A stretch of 64,000 nt of DNA from positions 1,067,501 through 1,131,500 of the forward strand of contig JAUPFP010000002.1 of the NCBI GenBank assembly GCA_036925085.1, written 5' to 3'. The notes under the pieces were generated by a model. The model made no database searches, had not been told where the DNA came from, and saw only the letters and a program-made list of their open reading frames with translations. Shown here piece by piece: positions 30,507-40,404 of this stretch. Made by a program: the position numbers and the translations under genes. The first letter of the stretch is position 1; every line of letters begins with the position of its first letter. Source of the stretch: Brachycybe producta (taxonomy: Eukaryota > Arthropoda > Diplopoda > Playtdesmida > Andrognathidae).

Positions 30507-31310
30507 TGTGGCAACCTGGTCTGCTCAATTTTTAAATTTGATTGAGCAGACGAATTTCACTATGGTGGTCTGCCTGACAGCTACAGTAGGCTGTTGGGAC
30601 GGACGCCATTTTGGTGCCAGCAGACCTCTCACCATGAAGTCTATGGGTGAGAGGTCAGAAGTGACCTCTGTCCCCTCCAGGTGGAGTTGCCTGGAGGTTT
30701 CCTGTGGCCTAGTCAACCACAGGATCTGGGCAGTTGGTTGTAGGCTGTACATGAGACTAGACCTGTGGGTGGAGGTCAGGTAGACCTCCACTGGCCAGTG
30801 CATCTTGTTGTTTTCCTGTGCCTTTGGCCTGTTGGCCTTTGTGTATATATTTATGGGGGCTTGGCTGGTAGAAGTTTACCAGCCAAGTTGTGTAAATATC
30901 ATCACTGCCATCATATTCATCAATCGTCGTAAGTGTGCAATAAATACACTTTTATCTTCACTTGCGTGTGTTGTGTCTATTTCTTTGGGGAAGTACCGCG
31001 GAGGGTGGGTTGTCCGGTTAGGGGAACAACACCACCGTCTTTCCGACTTGTTTTGGCCGGTCTTCGTGTCGGCTCGCGGTAGAACTCCGGTTCTACCGCG
31101 AGCCGACACGAAGACACGGCGTGGCGGCGTGGTTTTTCGTCATGTCCGTCGTGGGTGGCTCCTGGAGCCGACACAACCCGGGGAGCACCGTGTGGGAGAC
31201 AGCTACGGGTACGGTCCCGTCCCCGTAAGGAGCCGGTTGTGCGGTAAGTTTAACGCCGTTTTTGGGGTTTTGCTTACTGGGGTATTGTGACGGTCCGGCG
31301 GGACGTTACA
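30507..31310 (+). repeat. 3' LTR of element 2
   Basis: 804 bp. It matches the 5' LTR except for about 11 substitutions, a 2-nt indel (GTGTCTATTTC) and a replaced hairpin at 31060-31115. Confidence 0.95.
31060..31115. repeat. Perfect 26-bp-arm hairpin in the 3' LTR of element 2
   Basis: 31060-31085 (GTCTTCGTGTCGGCTCGCGG...) is the exact reverse complement of 31090-31115, with a 4-nt loop TCCG. In the 5' LTR only the inner CGCGGTAGAAC arms are palindromic and the loop is inverted. Confidence 0.9.
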
Positions 31311-32515
31311 GGCTTGTGAACCTTTGCTGAATGGCTTGCGAACCTTTGTGGAATGGCTTGCGAACCTTTGCGGAATGGCTTGCGAACCTTTGCGGAATGG
31401 CTTGCGAACCTTTGCGGAATGGCTTGCGAACCTTTGCGGAATGGCTTGCGAACCTTTGCGGAATGGCTTGCGAACCTTTGCGGAATGGCTTGCGAACCTT
31501 TGCGGAATGGCTTGCGAACCTTTGCGGAATGACCTGCGAACCTTTGCGGAATGACCTGCGAACCTTTGCGGAATGACCTGCGAACCTTTGCGGAATGGCC
31601 TGCGAACCTTTGCGGAATGGCCTGCGAACCTTTGCGGAATGGCCTGCGAACCTTTGCGGAATGGCCTGCGAACCTTTGCGGAATGGCCTGCGAACCTTTG
31701 CGGAATGGCCTGCGAACCTTTGCGGAATGGCCTGCGAACCTTTGCGGAATGGCCTGCGAACCTTTGCGGAATGGCCTGCGAACCTTTGCGGAATGGCCTG
31801 CGAACCTTTGCGGAATGGCCTGCGAACCTTTGCGGAATGGCCTGCGAACCTTTGCGGAATGGCCTGCGAACCTTTGCGGAATGGCCTGCGAACCTTTGCG
31901 GAATGGCCTGCGAACCTTTGCGGAATGGCCTGCGAACCTTTGCGGAATGGCCTGCGAACCTTTGCGGAATGGCCTGCGAACCTTTGCGGAATGGCCTGCG
32001 AACCTTTGCGGAATGGCCTGCGAACCTTTGCGGAATGGCCTGCGAACCTATGCGGAATGGCCTGCGAACCTATGCGGAATGGGGTTGCGAACCTATGCGG
32101 AATGGGGTTGCGAACCTATGCGGAATGGGTTGCGAACCTATGCGGAATGGCTTGCGAACCTATGCGGAAAGGCTTGCGAACCTATGCGGAAAGGCTTGCG
32201 AACCTATGCGGAAAGGCTTGCGAACCTATGCGGAAAGGCTTGCGAACCTATGCGGAAAGGCTTGCGAACCTATGCGGAAAGGCTTGCGAACCTATGCGGA
32301 AAGGCTTGCGAACCTTTGCGGAAAGGGTTGCGAACCTTTGCGGAAAGGGTTGCGAACCTTTGCGGAAAGGGTTGCGAACCTTTGCGGAATGGCTTGCGAA
32401 CCTTACGGAATGGCTTGCGAACCTTACGGAATGGCTTGCGAACCTTACGGAATGGCTTGCGAACCTTACGGAATGGCTTGCGAACCTTATGGGGAATGGC
32501 TTGCAAACCTCACTT
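31311..32515 (+). repeat. Satellite A, main array (22-bp units)
   Basis: About 55 units of the 22-mer TGCGAACCTTTGCGGAATGG plus CC or CT. Variants occur in blocks: GGCTT first, then GGCCT, then CTATG, GGAAA and GGTTG types, and a final 21-bp CTTACGG type. Blocks of like variants suggest local amplification. Because 22 is not a multiple of 3 and the unit lacks stops, all three plus frames are open for over 300 codons; this is not coding. Confidence 0.95.
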
Positions 32516-32819
32516 CCAAGCACCCCAATTCATGGTAAAATATTTAGAAAATGATTACAAATAATTACTAATAACACCAAAACAGACTACACAAGAGCAA
32601 GGTCATCAATGGCAGGGTGTCTTTGACATCATGTGTGCGATGAAGAGCTCTTCATTCCTCTTCATTTTAGTGAGCATCTGAGGAACCGATTTCATCATAT
32701 ATATATGGGGAAAATGAGGAAAATGAACAGGTGAAGAGACCCGAAAAGACCATTTATCGAACACCAGAAATAATTATATCATACTCCTGCACATTGCGAA
32801 CACCAAGCCATTCAGTAAG
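32516..32819. other. Spacer between satellites A and B
   Basis: Unique-looking 300-bp stretch with a short ATATATAT run near 32699. No gene or RNA signal seen. It forms the centre of the inverted satellite pair. Confidence 0.45.
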
Positions 32820-34400
32820 GTTTGCATTGCAAGCCTTTCTGTAGTTTGCAAGCCTTTCCATAAAGTTTGCAAGCCTTTTCCCGAGGTTCACAAGCCTTCC
32901 CATGTGGTTCGCAAGCCGTCCCATGCGGTTCGCAAGCCGTGCCGTGCGGTTCGCAAGCCGTGCCGTGCGGTTTGCAAGCCGTTCCGTGCGGTTCACAAGC
33001 CGTCTCCTGCGGTTCGCAAGCCGTCTCCTGCGGTTCGCAAGCCGTCCCCTGCGGTTCACAAGCCGTCCCCTGCGGTTCGCAAGCCGTCCCCTGCGGTTCG
33101 CAAGCCGTCCCCTGTGGTTTGCAAGCCGTCTCCTGCGGTTCGCAAGCCATCCCCTGCGGTTTGCAAGTAGTCCCCTGCGGTTTGCAAGTAGTCCCCTGCG
33201 GTTTGCAAGTCATCCCATGCGGTTTGCAAGTCATCCCATGCGGTTTGCAAGCCGTCCCCTGTGGTTCGCAAGCCGTCTCCTGCGGTTCGCAAGCCATCCC
33301 CTGCGGTTTGCAAGTAGTCCCCTGCGGTTTGCAAGTAGTCCCCTGCGGTTTGCAAGTCATCCCATGCGGTTTGCAAGTCGTCCCGTGCGGTTCGCAAGCC
33401 GTCCCGTGTGGTGCGCAAGCCGTCTCGTGCGGTGCGCAAGCCGTCTCGTGTGCTTCGCAAGCCGTCCCGTGCGGTTCGCAAGCCGTCCCGTGCGGTTCGC
33501 AAGCCGTCCCGTGCGGTTCGCAAGCCGTCCCGTGCGGTTCGCAAGCCGTCCCGTGCGGTTCGCAAGCCGTCCCGTGCGGTTCGCAAGCCGTCCCGTGCGG
33601 TTCGCAAGCCGTCCCGTGCGGTTCGCAAGCCGTCCCGTGCGGTTCGCAAGCCGTCCCGTGCGGTTCGCAAGCCGTCCCGTGCGGTTCGCAAGCCGTCCCG
33701 TGCGGTTCGCAAGCCGTCCCGTGCGGTTCGCAAGCCGTCCCGTGCGGTTCGCAAGCCGTCCCGTGCGGTTCGCAAGCCGTCCCGTGCGGTTCGCAAGCCG
33801 TCCCGTGCGGTTCGCAAGCCGTCCCGTGCGGTTCGCAAGCCGTCCCCTGCGGTTCGCAAGCCGTCCCCTGCGGTTCGCAAGCCGTCCCCTGCGGTTCGCA
33901 AGCCGTCCCGTGCGGTTCGCAAGCCGTCCCGTGCGGTTCGCAAGCCGTCTCGTGCGGTTTGCAAGCTGTCGTGCGGTTTGCAAGGCGTCTCGTGCGGTTT
34001 GCAAGGCGTCTCGTGCGGTTTGCAAGGTGTCTCGTGCGGTTTGCAAGCCGTCTCGTGCGGTTTGCAAGCCGTCTCGTGTGGTTTGCAAGCCGTCTCGTAA
34101 GGTTTGCAAGCCATCCCGTAAGGTTTGCAAGCCGTCCCGTAAGGTTTGCAAGCCGCCCCGTAAGGTTTGCAAGCCGTCCCGTAAGGTTCGCAATCTGTCC
34201 CGTAAGTTCGCAAGCCGTCTGGTAAGAATCGCAATCCATCCCGTAAGGTTTGCAAGCCGTCCGGTAAGGATCGCAATCGTCCCGTAAAATTCGCAATCCG
34301 TCCTGTAAGGTTCGCAATCCGTCCTGTAAGGTTCGCAAGCCGTCCGGTAAGGATCGCAATCCATCCCGTAAGGTTCGCAAGCCGTCCGGTAAGGATCGCA
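32820..34400 (-). repeat. Satellite B, inverted array (21-bp units)
   Basis: About 75 units of a 21-mer, GTTCGCAAGCCGTCCCGTGCG on the plus strand. Its reverse complement begins GGCTTGCGAACC, the core of satellite A. A higher-order repeat of 7 units (147 bp) is visible where a variant series from about 33108 recurs from about 33255. Because 21 is a multiple of 3 and the units have no stops, frames on both strands stay open for up to about 530 codons; this is a repeat artefact, not a gene. Confidence 0.95.
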
Positions 34401-34408
34401 TGGAAGTA

Positions 34409-34998
34409 GAGTAAATGAATTTTTAGACATCACTTACACCCAGCAAAAACAAACATGGCGGGTCAACATTTTCTACCTAAAACAAAACATACACATAGTT
34501 TACATAATAGAATAGTATGTATAATGTGACGTTATGTACTCTCTAACCAGACCTTGACTCATTCAGATTCTTATTGATCTGAAAAAATTGGCCCATTACT
34601 TTTACTTCAATATAAAAATATACACATGCAATTAGGTAATGAAATTTACTTGTTTTATAGAAAACAAATGAATCTACCGCCACAAAAAGATAATGGATAC
34701 CAAATATGTAGCTTTTTTTTCCTATGAGATTTTGCATAGAAAAAAAAACCTTTTTAAATAATTAAAAATATTTAAAGGCAGATTTAAAGTCTGAAAAATC
34801 TTTATTAGTTCCATTAAACAATCTAATATTTATTACAGTTTTAATCACATTTTAAAAACTTTTATGTCTCCAGATAATGGATACCAAACCTAACTGTATA
34901 TGTTTGAAATTTAAATTAGCATATGTATATGCAATCTATCTATGTCTATGCAATCATAGTGTTGTCTGTCAAAAAATCGTCCGACGCTTCTGTAATCC
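34409..34998 (-). repeat. Inverted copy of the foldback arm at 40668-41245
   Basis: The GACATCACTTACACCCAGCA block, the ACAAACATGGCGGGTCAACA block, the TTGGTATCCATTATC-type block and the CAAACCTAACTGTATATG block all recur as reverse complements in 40620-41245, with roughly 90 percent identity by eye over about 550 bp. It directly abuts satellite B, as the palindrome arms at 40405-43996 surround a small piece of the same satellite. Confidence 0.85.
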
Positions 34999-35062
34999 TC
35001 TTAAGTAAACTTTTACAATAGTTAATTGTCTATGATAAATTATTAGTCATTTTCACTTGCAG

Positions 35063-35115
35063 ATCGAACTTACTTGAGACTGACTGAACAGGAATTCACG
35101 TCACTTCCTTTAGAT
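35063..35115 (+). CDS. Candidate internal exon (host gene?)
   Basis: TTTTCACTTGCAG precedes, and GTGAGT follows, a 53-nt segment with one open frame (RTYLRLTEQEFTSLPLD). Its 5' phase fits the donor at 16683/16684. There is no family match. Short exons with good splice sites arise by chance in long sequence, so confidence is low. Confidence 0.25.
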
Positions 35116-35239
35116 GTGAGTATTTTTTTTTCGGCTTTCGTAGTTTATATATAACATGTTAGTAGTATCTTTTTTTTTTTGTTCTTTTCGAGATACTTGA
35201 CTGTCATACAATTTTTTCACGTTCTAGTCACTCTCGTAG

Positions 35240-35915
35240 AGGCGACTGAATAAGCGCCAAATTCAACAAACGCCAAACTGAATAAGCGCCAAATTGAACA
35301 AATGCCAAACTGAATAAGCGCCAAATTGAACAAATGCCAAACTGAATAAGCGCCAAATTGAACAAATGCCAAACTGAATAACCGCCAAATTTTTGGCTTT
35401 TATTCAGTTTGGCATTTCTTCCATTTGGCGCTTATTCAGTTTGGCGTTTTTAACCATTAGGCACTTATTCAGTTTGGCATTTGTTCCATTTGGCGTTTAT
35501 TCAGTTTGGCGTTTATTCAGTTTGGCGGTTATTCAGGTTTTTTGTAAATTGTGATGGTCCAAATATTGTGAGCTTTTATAGACGTCAGGCTGTGCAGATT
35601 TACAGCTAACCTAACCTAATCTAACCAATCCTAACCTAACCTAACCAATCCTAACCTAACCTAACCTAACAATGTGTTTATCACATTTTGGCGGTTATTC
35701 AGTTTGGCGCTTGTTCAGTTTGGCGTTTGTTCCATTTGGCGCTTGTTCAGTTTGGCATTTGTTCCATTTGGCGCTTGTTCAGTTTGGCGTTTGTTCCATT
35801 TGGCTTTTATTCAGTTTGGCGTTTGTTCCATTTGGCGCTTGTTCAGTTTGGCGTTTGTTCCATTTGGCGTTTATTCAGTTTGGCGTTTGTTCAATTTGGC
35901 GCTTGATCAGCGCCA
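35240..35915. repeat. GCCAAACTGAATAAGC minisatellite with inverted halves
   Basis: 35240-35390 repeats GCCAAATTGAACAAATGCCAAACTGAATAAGC-type 15-16-mers. 35393-35535 and 35690-35912 carry the reverse complement (TTTGGCGCTTATTCAGTTTGGCG). The first two parts form a large hairpin. A telomere-like block sits between the two right-hand parts. Confidence 0.9.
35606..35672. repeat. Interstitial TTAGG-type telomere repeats (CCTAA)n
   Basis: Tandem CCTAA/CTAAC pentamers with occasional CCAAT variants. (TTAGG)n is the ancestral arthropod telomere repeat, so this is a taxonomic hint. Confidence 0.75.
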
Positions 35916-35924
35916 CCTCCTAAA

Positions 35925-36380
35925 GGTATTACTCCGCCACTTGGGTTTTAAATATGAAGTGGGAAAGGGAGAGGTATGAGTTACTCACCCCCATGCTAGT
36001 GTTTTGGCGGGGTCATGATCTACTGGGTGCTACAATTTCTAACATTTTGGTAAAATTTGAACCCGGTTTAGGCCATGTTGCAGTCAATGCTATGTGAAAG
36101 TTCATTTAATTTCCTTTTTCATTGATAAAGTTTAGAACATATGTTCACCTTTTTCATTGATAAAGTTTAGAACATATGTTCACCTTTTAATATAAATTGT
36201 AGGTTAATAAAAAAAAAACTATGTGCATTAAACATGCACATTCAAAAACCTGTAGATTGCACAGGCTATACTGCAATATGAACACTTAATTATCTCAATT
36301 TTTAATTTAAAATCTTTGATTCGTCTTTTTCCATTAGCTATAGGTGGCGAGAACTGATTCGTTATATCCTTATACATATA
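35925..36380. repeat. Dispersed repeat modules shared with 59990-60976
   Basis: GGTATGAGTTACTCACCCCC...GGGTGCTACA resembles 60915-60976. CAATGCTATGTGAAAGTTCATT through CCTGTAGATTGCACAGG resembles 59998-60180. A 39-bp direct repeat (CACCTTTTTCATTGATAAAG) is internal to this copy. No coding signal. Confidence 0.65.
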
Positions 36381-37230
36381 CAATGGGTTGGGGGCACTAC
36401 AGCTACCAAGGCTCACAAGCGCTACTAGGGGGAGAACAGCTACTTGGGTCACTACAGCTACCAAAAATATTTAGACCTTTTGTTCATCAAATGGGTCACT
36501 ACAGCTACCAAAAATATATAGACCTTTTTTATCACTTTCTCGTCACTACAGCAAAAAAAAACCTTTCTCTATAACCTAACCGAACCTTACCTAATGAAAC
36601 CTTACCTAACCGAACCTTAATGATCCTAACTAAAAACTACCCATACCAACCGAACCTAACTGATCCTAACCAAATCGAACCGATCCTAACCAAACCTAAC
36701 TGAACCTTACCGATCCTAACCAAACCTAACCGAACCTTACCGATCCTAACCAAACCTAACCGAACCTTACCGATCCAAACCTAACCGAACCTTACCGATC
36801 CTAACCAAACCTAACCGAACCTTACCGATCATAACCAAACCTAACCGAACCTTACCGATCCTAACCAAACCTAACCGAACCTTACCGATCCTAACCAAAC
36901 CTAACCGAACCTTACCGATCCTAACCAAACCTAACCGAACCTTACAGAACATAATGAAACCTAATCGAACATAATGCAACCTAACTGAACCGAATGTAAC
37001 CTAACTGAACCGAATGTAATCTAAACTAAACGTATTGATAAATATAAAGGCCTATATTTTTTGGTAGCTGTATTGAGCCTTGGTAGTTGTAGTGACCCTT
37101 TTGATGAAAAAAAGGTCTATATTTTTTTGGTAGCTGTAGTGACCCTGGTAGCTGTAGTGAGCCTAGTAGCTGTAGTGACCCAGTTAGCTGTAGTGAGCCA
37201 GTCCCATACAATGTACGAGGATATAAGGGG
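36381..37230. mobile_element. Foldback element enclosing telomere-like repeats
   Basis: Left-arm units CACTACAGCTACCAA (36397-36560) are mirrored by TTGGTAGCTGTAGTG units (37055-37200). The outer phrases TTATATCCTTATACATATACAATGGG and CCCATACAATGTACGAGGATATAAGG are inverted too. The centre is the CTAAC-pentamer array. Confidence 0.7.
36573..37030. repeat. 30-bp higher-order array of CTAAC-like pentamers
   Basis: The unit is six pentamers: CGAAC CTTAC CGATC CTAAC CAAAC CTAAC. About 8 regular copies are flanked by degenerate ones. It looks like amplified, mutated TTAGG telomere sequence. Confidence 0.9.
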
Positions 37231-37302
37231 TAAAAGTGACCAATTGAGGATTTCTAAATTAAAACTAGTGGAGTAACCCATCATAAATGATGGGAGCAAA
37301 AT

Positions 37303-37500
37303 TCACAGGCAATTGCGCCCAGCATTAGAATTTCTTTTCCTCTGCCCTTTTATGACATCAGACCAATTAACAAACCAATTAGAAATTGAAAAGGGAGGAG
37401 CATGTGACATGAAACCAAATAACAAACCAATTAGAATTTGGAGACGTTCATAAAAGGGCGGAGCAAAAAAAATTCTAACGCTGCGCACAATTGCCCGTGA
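37303..37500. mobile_element. Foldback MITE (CAGGCAATT termini)
   Basis: About 55-bp arms: 37303-37357 (CAGGCAATTGCGCCCAGC...) is mirrored by 37445-37500 (...GCTGCGCACAATTGCCCG). Terminal sequence and internal GGGCGGAGC motif are shared with the copy at 58962-59166, which has TTA target duplications. Confidence 0.75.
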
Positions 37501-37735
37501 TAAATTCTAGTTTAATTTTGCTACTATTATCCCCTCCCTTTTTATATTTGAAAGAGAAAATGAGCTTTGCATTTTTTCTGGTGTGTGCATGCGCGTCGTT
37601 TGTTTCTTTTTTTACTCCTTTCATTTCAACTTCAGTTTCCCCTCTCCCTTTTTTCCTTGCCACGTTTCTCTCTCGCCCCCATACCCTTTCCAACCTTTTC
37701 CCCCTCTCCAATTTAATATCATGGGGATCTTGGAT
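37501..37735. repeat. Pyrimidine-rich dispersed repeat, inverted copy at 45530-45710
   Basis: CTCCTTTCATTTCAACTTCAGTTTCCCC through CCTATTTAATATCATGG-like sequence is found as reverse complement beside the solo LTR at 45521-45730, so both derive from one repeat longer than the MITE core. Confidence 0.75.
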
Positions 37736-38189
37736 GGGGAGAGCGGAACATGATGTTGTCCTTGCGTGACCAAGTGGTTCATTTAATTAATATAAATTCC
37801 GATGTGCTTATGCGTTTTTGTCCTTGTTTGCACAGCGTTTCTGACACAGGGAAGGAAAGCAAGATAGACGGGACTTAATATATATATATATATTAATGCA
37901 CATGTTTATTTTATTACAATTTATATTAAAAGTTCAAAATATGTTTCCTATCTTTTATATATGGTCTCAGGTGGAATTCTATTAAAGATACTGGTATAAC
38001 TTCTTGTGAAAATGCAATTTCTCATTGTTTTGATGATTGGTCCACAACTCACTCTGGGCTGGACAAACTAACATTTTTTTGTTAAAAATGTTTAATTAAA
38101 TGAATTTTTTTTTTACAGAAATTAAATAGTTTTCAAAATTACATACCAAATACAAAAATTTTTTCATATACATATTTTTTGCAAAATAC
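37736..38189. other. AT-rich stretch, no gene seen
   Basis: Contains a short (TA)n run at 37880-37893. Nothing else recognised. Confidence 0.4.
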
Positions 38190-38585
38190 CCTGTAAAGCC
38201 TCGTTTTCACAGCAATAGTTCTTCTCGTGAGAGTAGCTGTCGTGAGAGTTGCGATAGATCCTTCTCACGATAGCAACTGTCTACATGTCTTGAAGTAACG
38301 TGATAATTCTGTCACATGACAGTGATATTTGACAGCACAAAACGCACACCAGCAGTGTGTGAAATGTGTTTTGAGTCAACAACAGTGTTGCCTCTTCATC
38401 CAGAAAGCGAAATTTCCCTACAACTCAATTTCTCAACAACTGTTACTATTGTGACAGTTCTATCATGATAGTTACTGTCACTGTTGCGAACGTACTATCA
38501 ACTATCTAGTCAAACGAGAGTGTGATAGTGTTATCGCAACAGTGCAATAGAACAAAAACTAGATTAGTGGGAAAACACTTTAGTT
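38190..38585. mobile_element. Possible MITE rich in CTGTCATGATAG-type inverted motifs
   Basis: Ends TAAAGCCTCGTTTTCAC and GTGGGAAAACACTTTAG are imperfect inverses. Inside are repeated inverted motifs (CTCGTGAGAGTAGCTGTCG, TCTCACGATAGCAACTGTC). No target duplication could be fixed. Confidence 0.35.
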
Positions 38586-38631
38586 GAAAACACTGGTTGT
38601 GGTCAGTGCCATGTGGTGTGTGGGTACCACT

Positions 38632-38841
38632 GGGTAGGCTTGCCACTTGTGGAGGACAGTCGTCCATTCCTCAGAAGAGTGGTCCTGTGACGACTACCGT
38701 CCTCCTCTAACATAATTAAGTTTTTATAAAATAATTGTGTGGCGGACCATGTTTGCCTTCGAAAAGGGCGGTTCTGTACGCAGGACATTTCTTCCGAATG
38801 GACGACTGTCCTCTACAAAGGAGGTAAGGTGGCAAGCCCAT
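38632..38841. repeat. Inverted-repeat element, about 210 bp
   Basis: GTAGGCTTGCCACTTGTGGAGGACAGTCGTCCATTC (38632-38667) is mirrored near 38796-38841, with a few extra bases in the right arm. Likely a small MITE. Confidence 0.6.
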
Positions 38842-40404
38842 GTGTGGGGTCCATCTTAGGTGGTGGTGAAGTTGTTGTATAATCTGTTCTCTGATTTTTT
38901 TTTTATTAAAATGAATTTCAGATAGTGCTTCAGAGTTTGGTAAGCCTTGTTGTTATGATGTGTGGCATTCTTCATATTGCGGGTGACTTTAAAGAAATTC
39001 GGGCTACGATGGATCTTCAATCTAAGTATAATGTTTAAAATGATAAATTATTTTGTGTATTTTGTTAATTACCTCGACCTTACCTTGACAGTATTCGTTT
39101 TACACCAAAGTTTCAACAAATTATCAATAAATTATAAAAATTGATTTCAATTTAAAGTGGACCGCTGTAACGTTCCCATTTTCTCACGGCCCACAGAGAG
39201 ATCTCTGGTGGTCATTTGAAAGTGTCAAATGAATGTTACTGCTCAAGTTTTTCGGTCTATTGGCACCTGTGTTGTATACTTGAACACCAGGGACACAAGG
39301 GTCGGTACCTCAGGAGTCCAGAGGTAGAAAATAGCGTTGTCAAATCGGCCTACACGTGGCTGCGGGAGACTTCTTCTACCGGTAGAATCATTGGCTAAGT
39401 GGCGGCTGCAATGTCAAGTCCCACATCCCCAAAAGTCCACATATTGATTGATCAATCAAATAATACTTTTATTCAAAGACAGTGACTCGCTGTGGATTGA
39501 GAGTATCAGAGATGTCAGTCTAGTGCTGTGTTACTAGCCAGTCTGATTCTCAATCCACATGGTCCTGTTTAAATACAAAATAGTACAATAGAACATCTGA
39601 TCTATAATACAAAGGGGCCAGGTGTGTCCAAGTCCCTTGGACACAACCAGGACCTTGAATTAAATACATTAATTGCAAAACGAAAACATCTATAAGATGT
39701 AATAAAATATAACAAGTAAGAAGGATATTCGTTAATCCGTCTTCTAAAACTTTCTAAAGATTCTCACTGACCAAGAGTTCTGCATCGTCAATCTCAATAG
39801 GATATCTCCTATTAAAATCGCCGATGTAGATCTTTTGGTTATCCTCACAGCTACATTTCGTACCTGTTTAAAATTTACCCGTTAGAATATACGAGGGCAG
39901 TTCAGATTTTGACCTGCATATTATTTATTTCTGACTGATGCAGAATTCGAGTCACTTGAGTACTCTTATTTTTCTATGTCAGTCGTTTGAGTACTCTTAT
40001 TTTTCTATCTAATAACCCCCCTTTACAATGTACTTGTCCCCAGTGGCGTAGCTGGGCTTTTTGCTGTCGGAAAGTGCTGACCATCTCTGGTTTGTTAGGA
40101 CCCGGTAGAGTGCGTCAGCAACCCGGGCCCAGTTCCGGCCACAACCGTGGTCAAAAGTGGGTTCACGTGGCCCAAAACTGGCCACGGCCGTAGTAGGTTG
40201 AGAACGGGTAAAAAGTTTACTCTCTAGGGCTTAAACACCTGGAACATCGATGACTTGGTTACACCCCTCTGCCACTTAAAACTTTGCGCCCCTTTACCTC
40301 ACTCTCCACGTACAGTTTTCTATTAGAATTAATTGCAAATGTTGCCATTAGATGGTGATGCGTGAATTCCTGTGTGAGGTGTCCATGTCGCCATGCCCAT
40401 TGAT
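38842..40404. other. Mostly unique region with weak LTR-like and exon-like signals
   Basis: TGTAACGTTCCCATTTTCTC at about 39167 resembles the reverse-complement starts of the Gypsy LTRs here (TGTAACG-CCC), and TTTATT at about 39469 could be an inverted AATAAA; no far boundary was found. An 18-nt segment at 38922-38939 has both splice sites. CCCAGTGGCGTAGCTGGGC at about 40040 is a phrase typical of dispersed transposon ends. No gene is supported. Confidence 0.35.

Larger units (their letters stand above)
18811..31314 (+). mobile_element. Element 2: GC-rich Ty3/Gypsy retrotransposon with third ORF
   Basis: LTRs at 18815-19607 and 30507-31310 are flanked by the 4-bp duplication GGCT (18811-18814, 31311-31314), inside the 22-bp satellite. 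Order: LTR, tRNA-Ala-like primer site, hairpin-rich leader, gag, pol, ORF3, polypurine tract, LTR. By eye the LTRs differ at about 11 positions plus a rearranged hairpin, so the copy is older than element 1. Defects: a frame change near 20260 in gag, TAG at 24162 in pol, TAA at 29309, a frame change near 29540 and TAG at 29869 in ORF3. Total length is about 12.5 kb, long for the group because of the leader and ORF3. Confidence 0.93.

Noticed and set aside
31324-32564. Long repetitive open frames (ACEPLRNGLRTFAEW-type) in all plus frames
   Set aside because: Produced by a stop-free 22-bp unit that cycles through three frames; no start context, no conservation beyond the DNA repeat.
31311-34400. 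CRISPR array
   Set aside because: Units are contiguous 21-22-mers with no unique spacers and no cas genes; the context is eukaryotic.
32812-34433. Open frames of up to 529 codons on both strands
   Set aside because: A 21-bp unit without stops keeps every frame open; these are satellite translations.
35672-35979. Hydrophobic repetitive frames (FGVCSIWRLF-type)
   Set aside because: Translation of the GCCAAAC minisatellite, not membrane proteins.
36767-36979. KVRLGLVRIG repeat peptide
   Set aside because: Complement of the 30-bp pentamer array.
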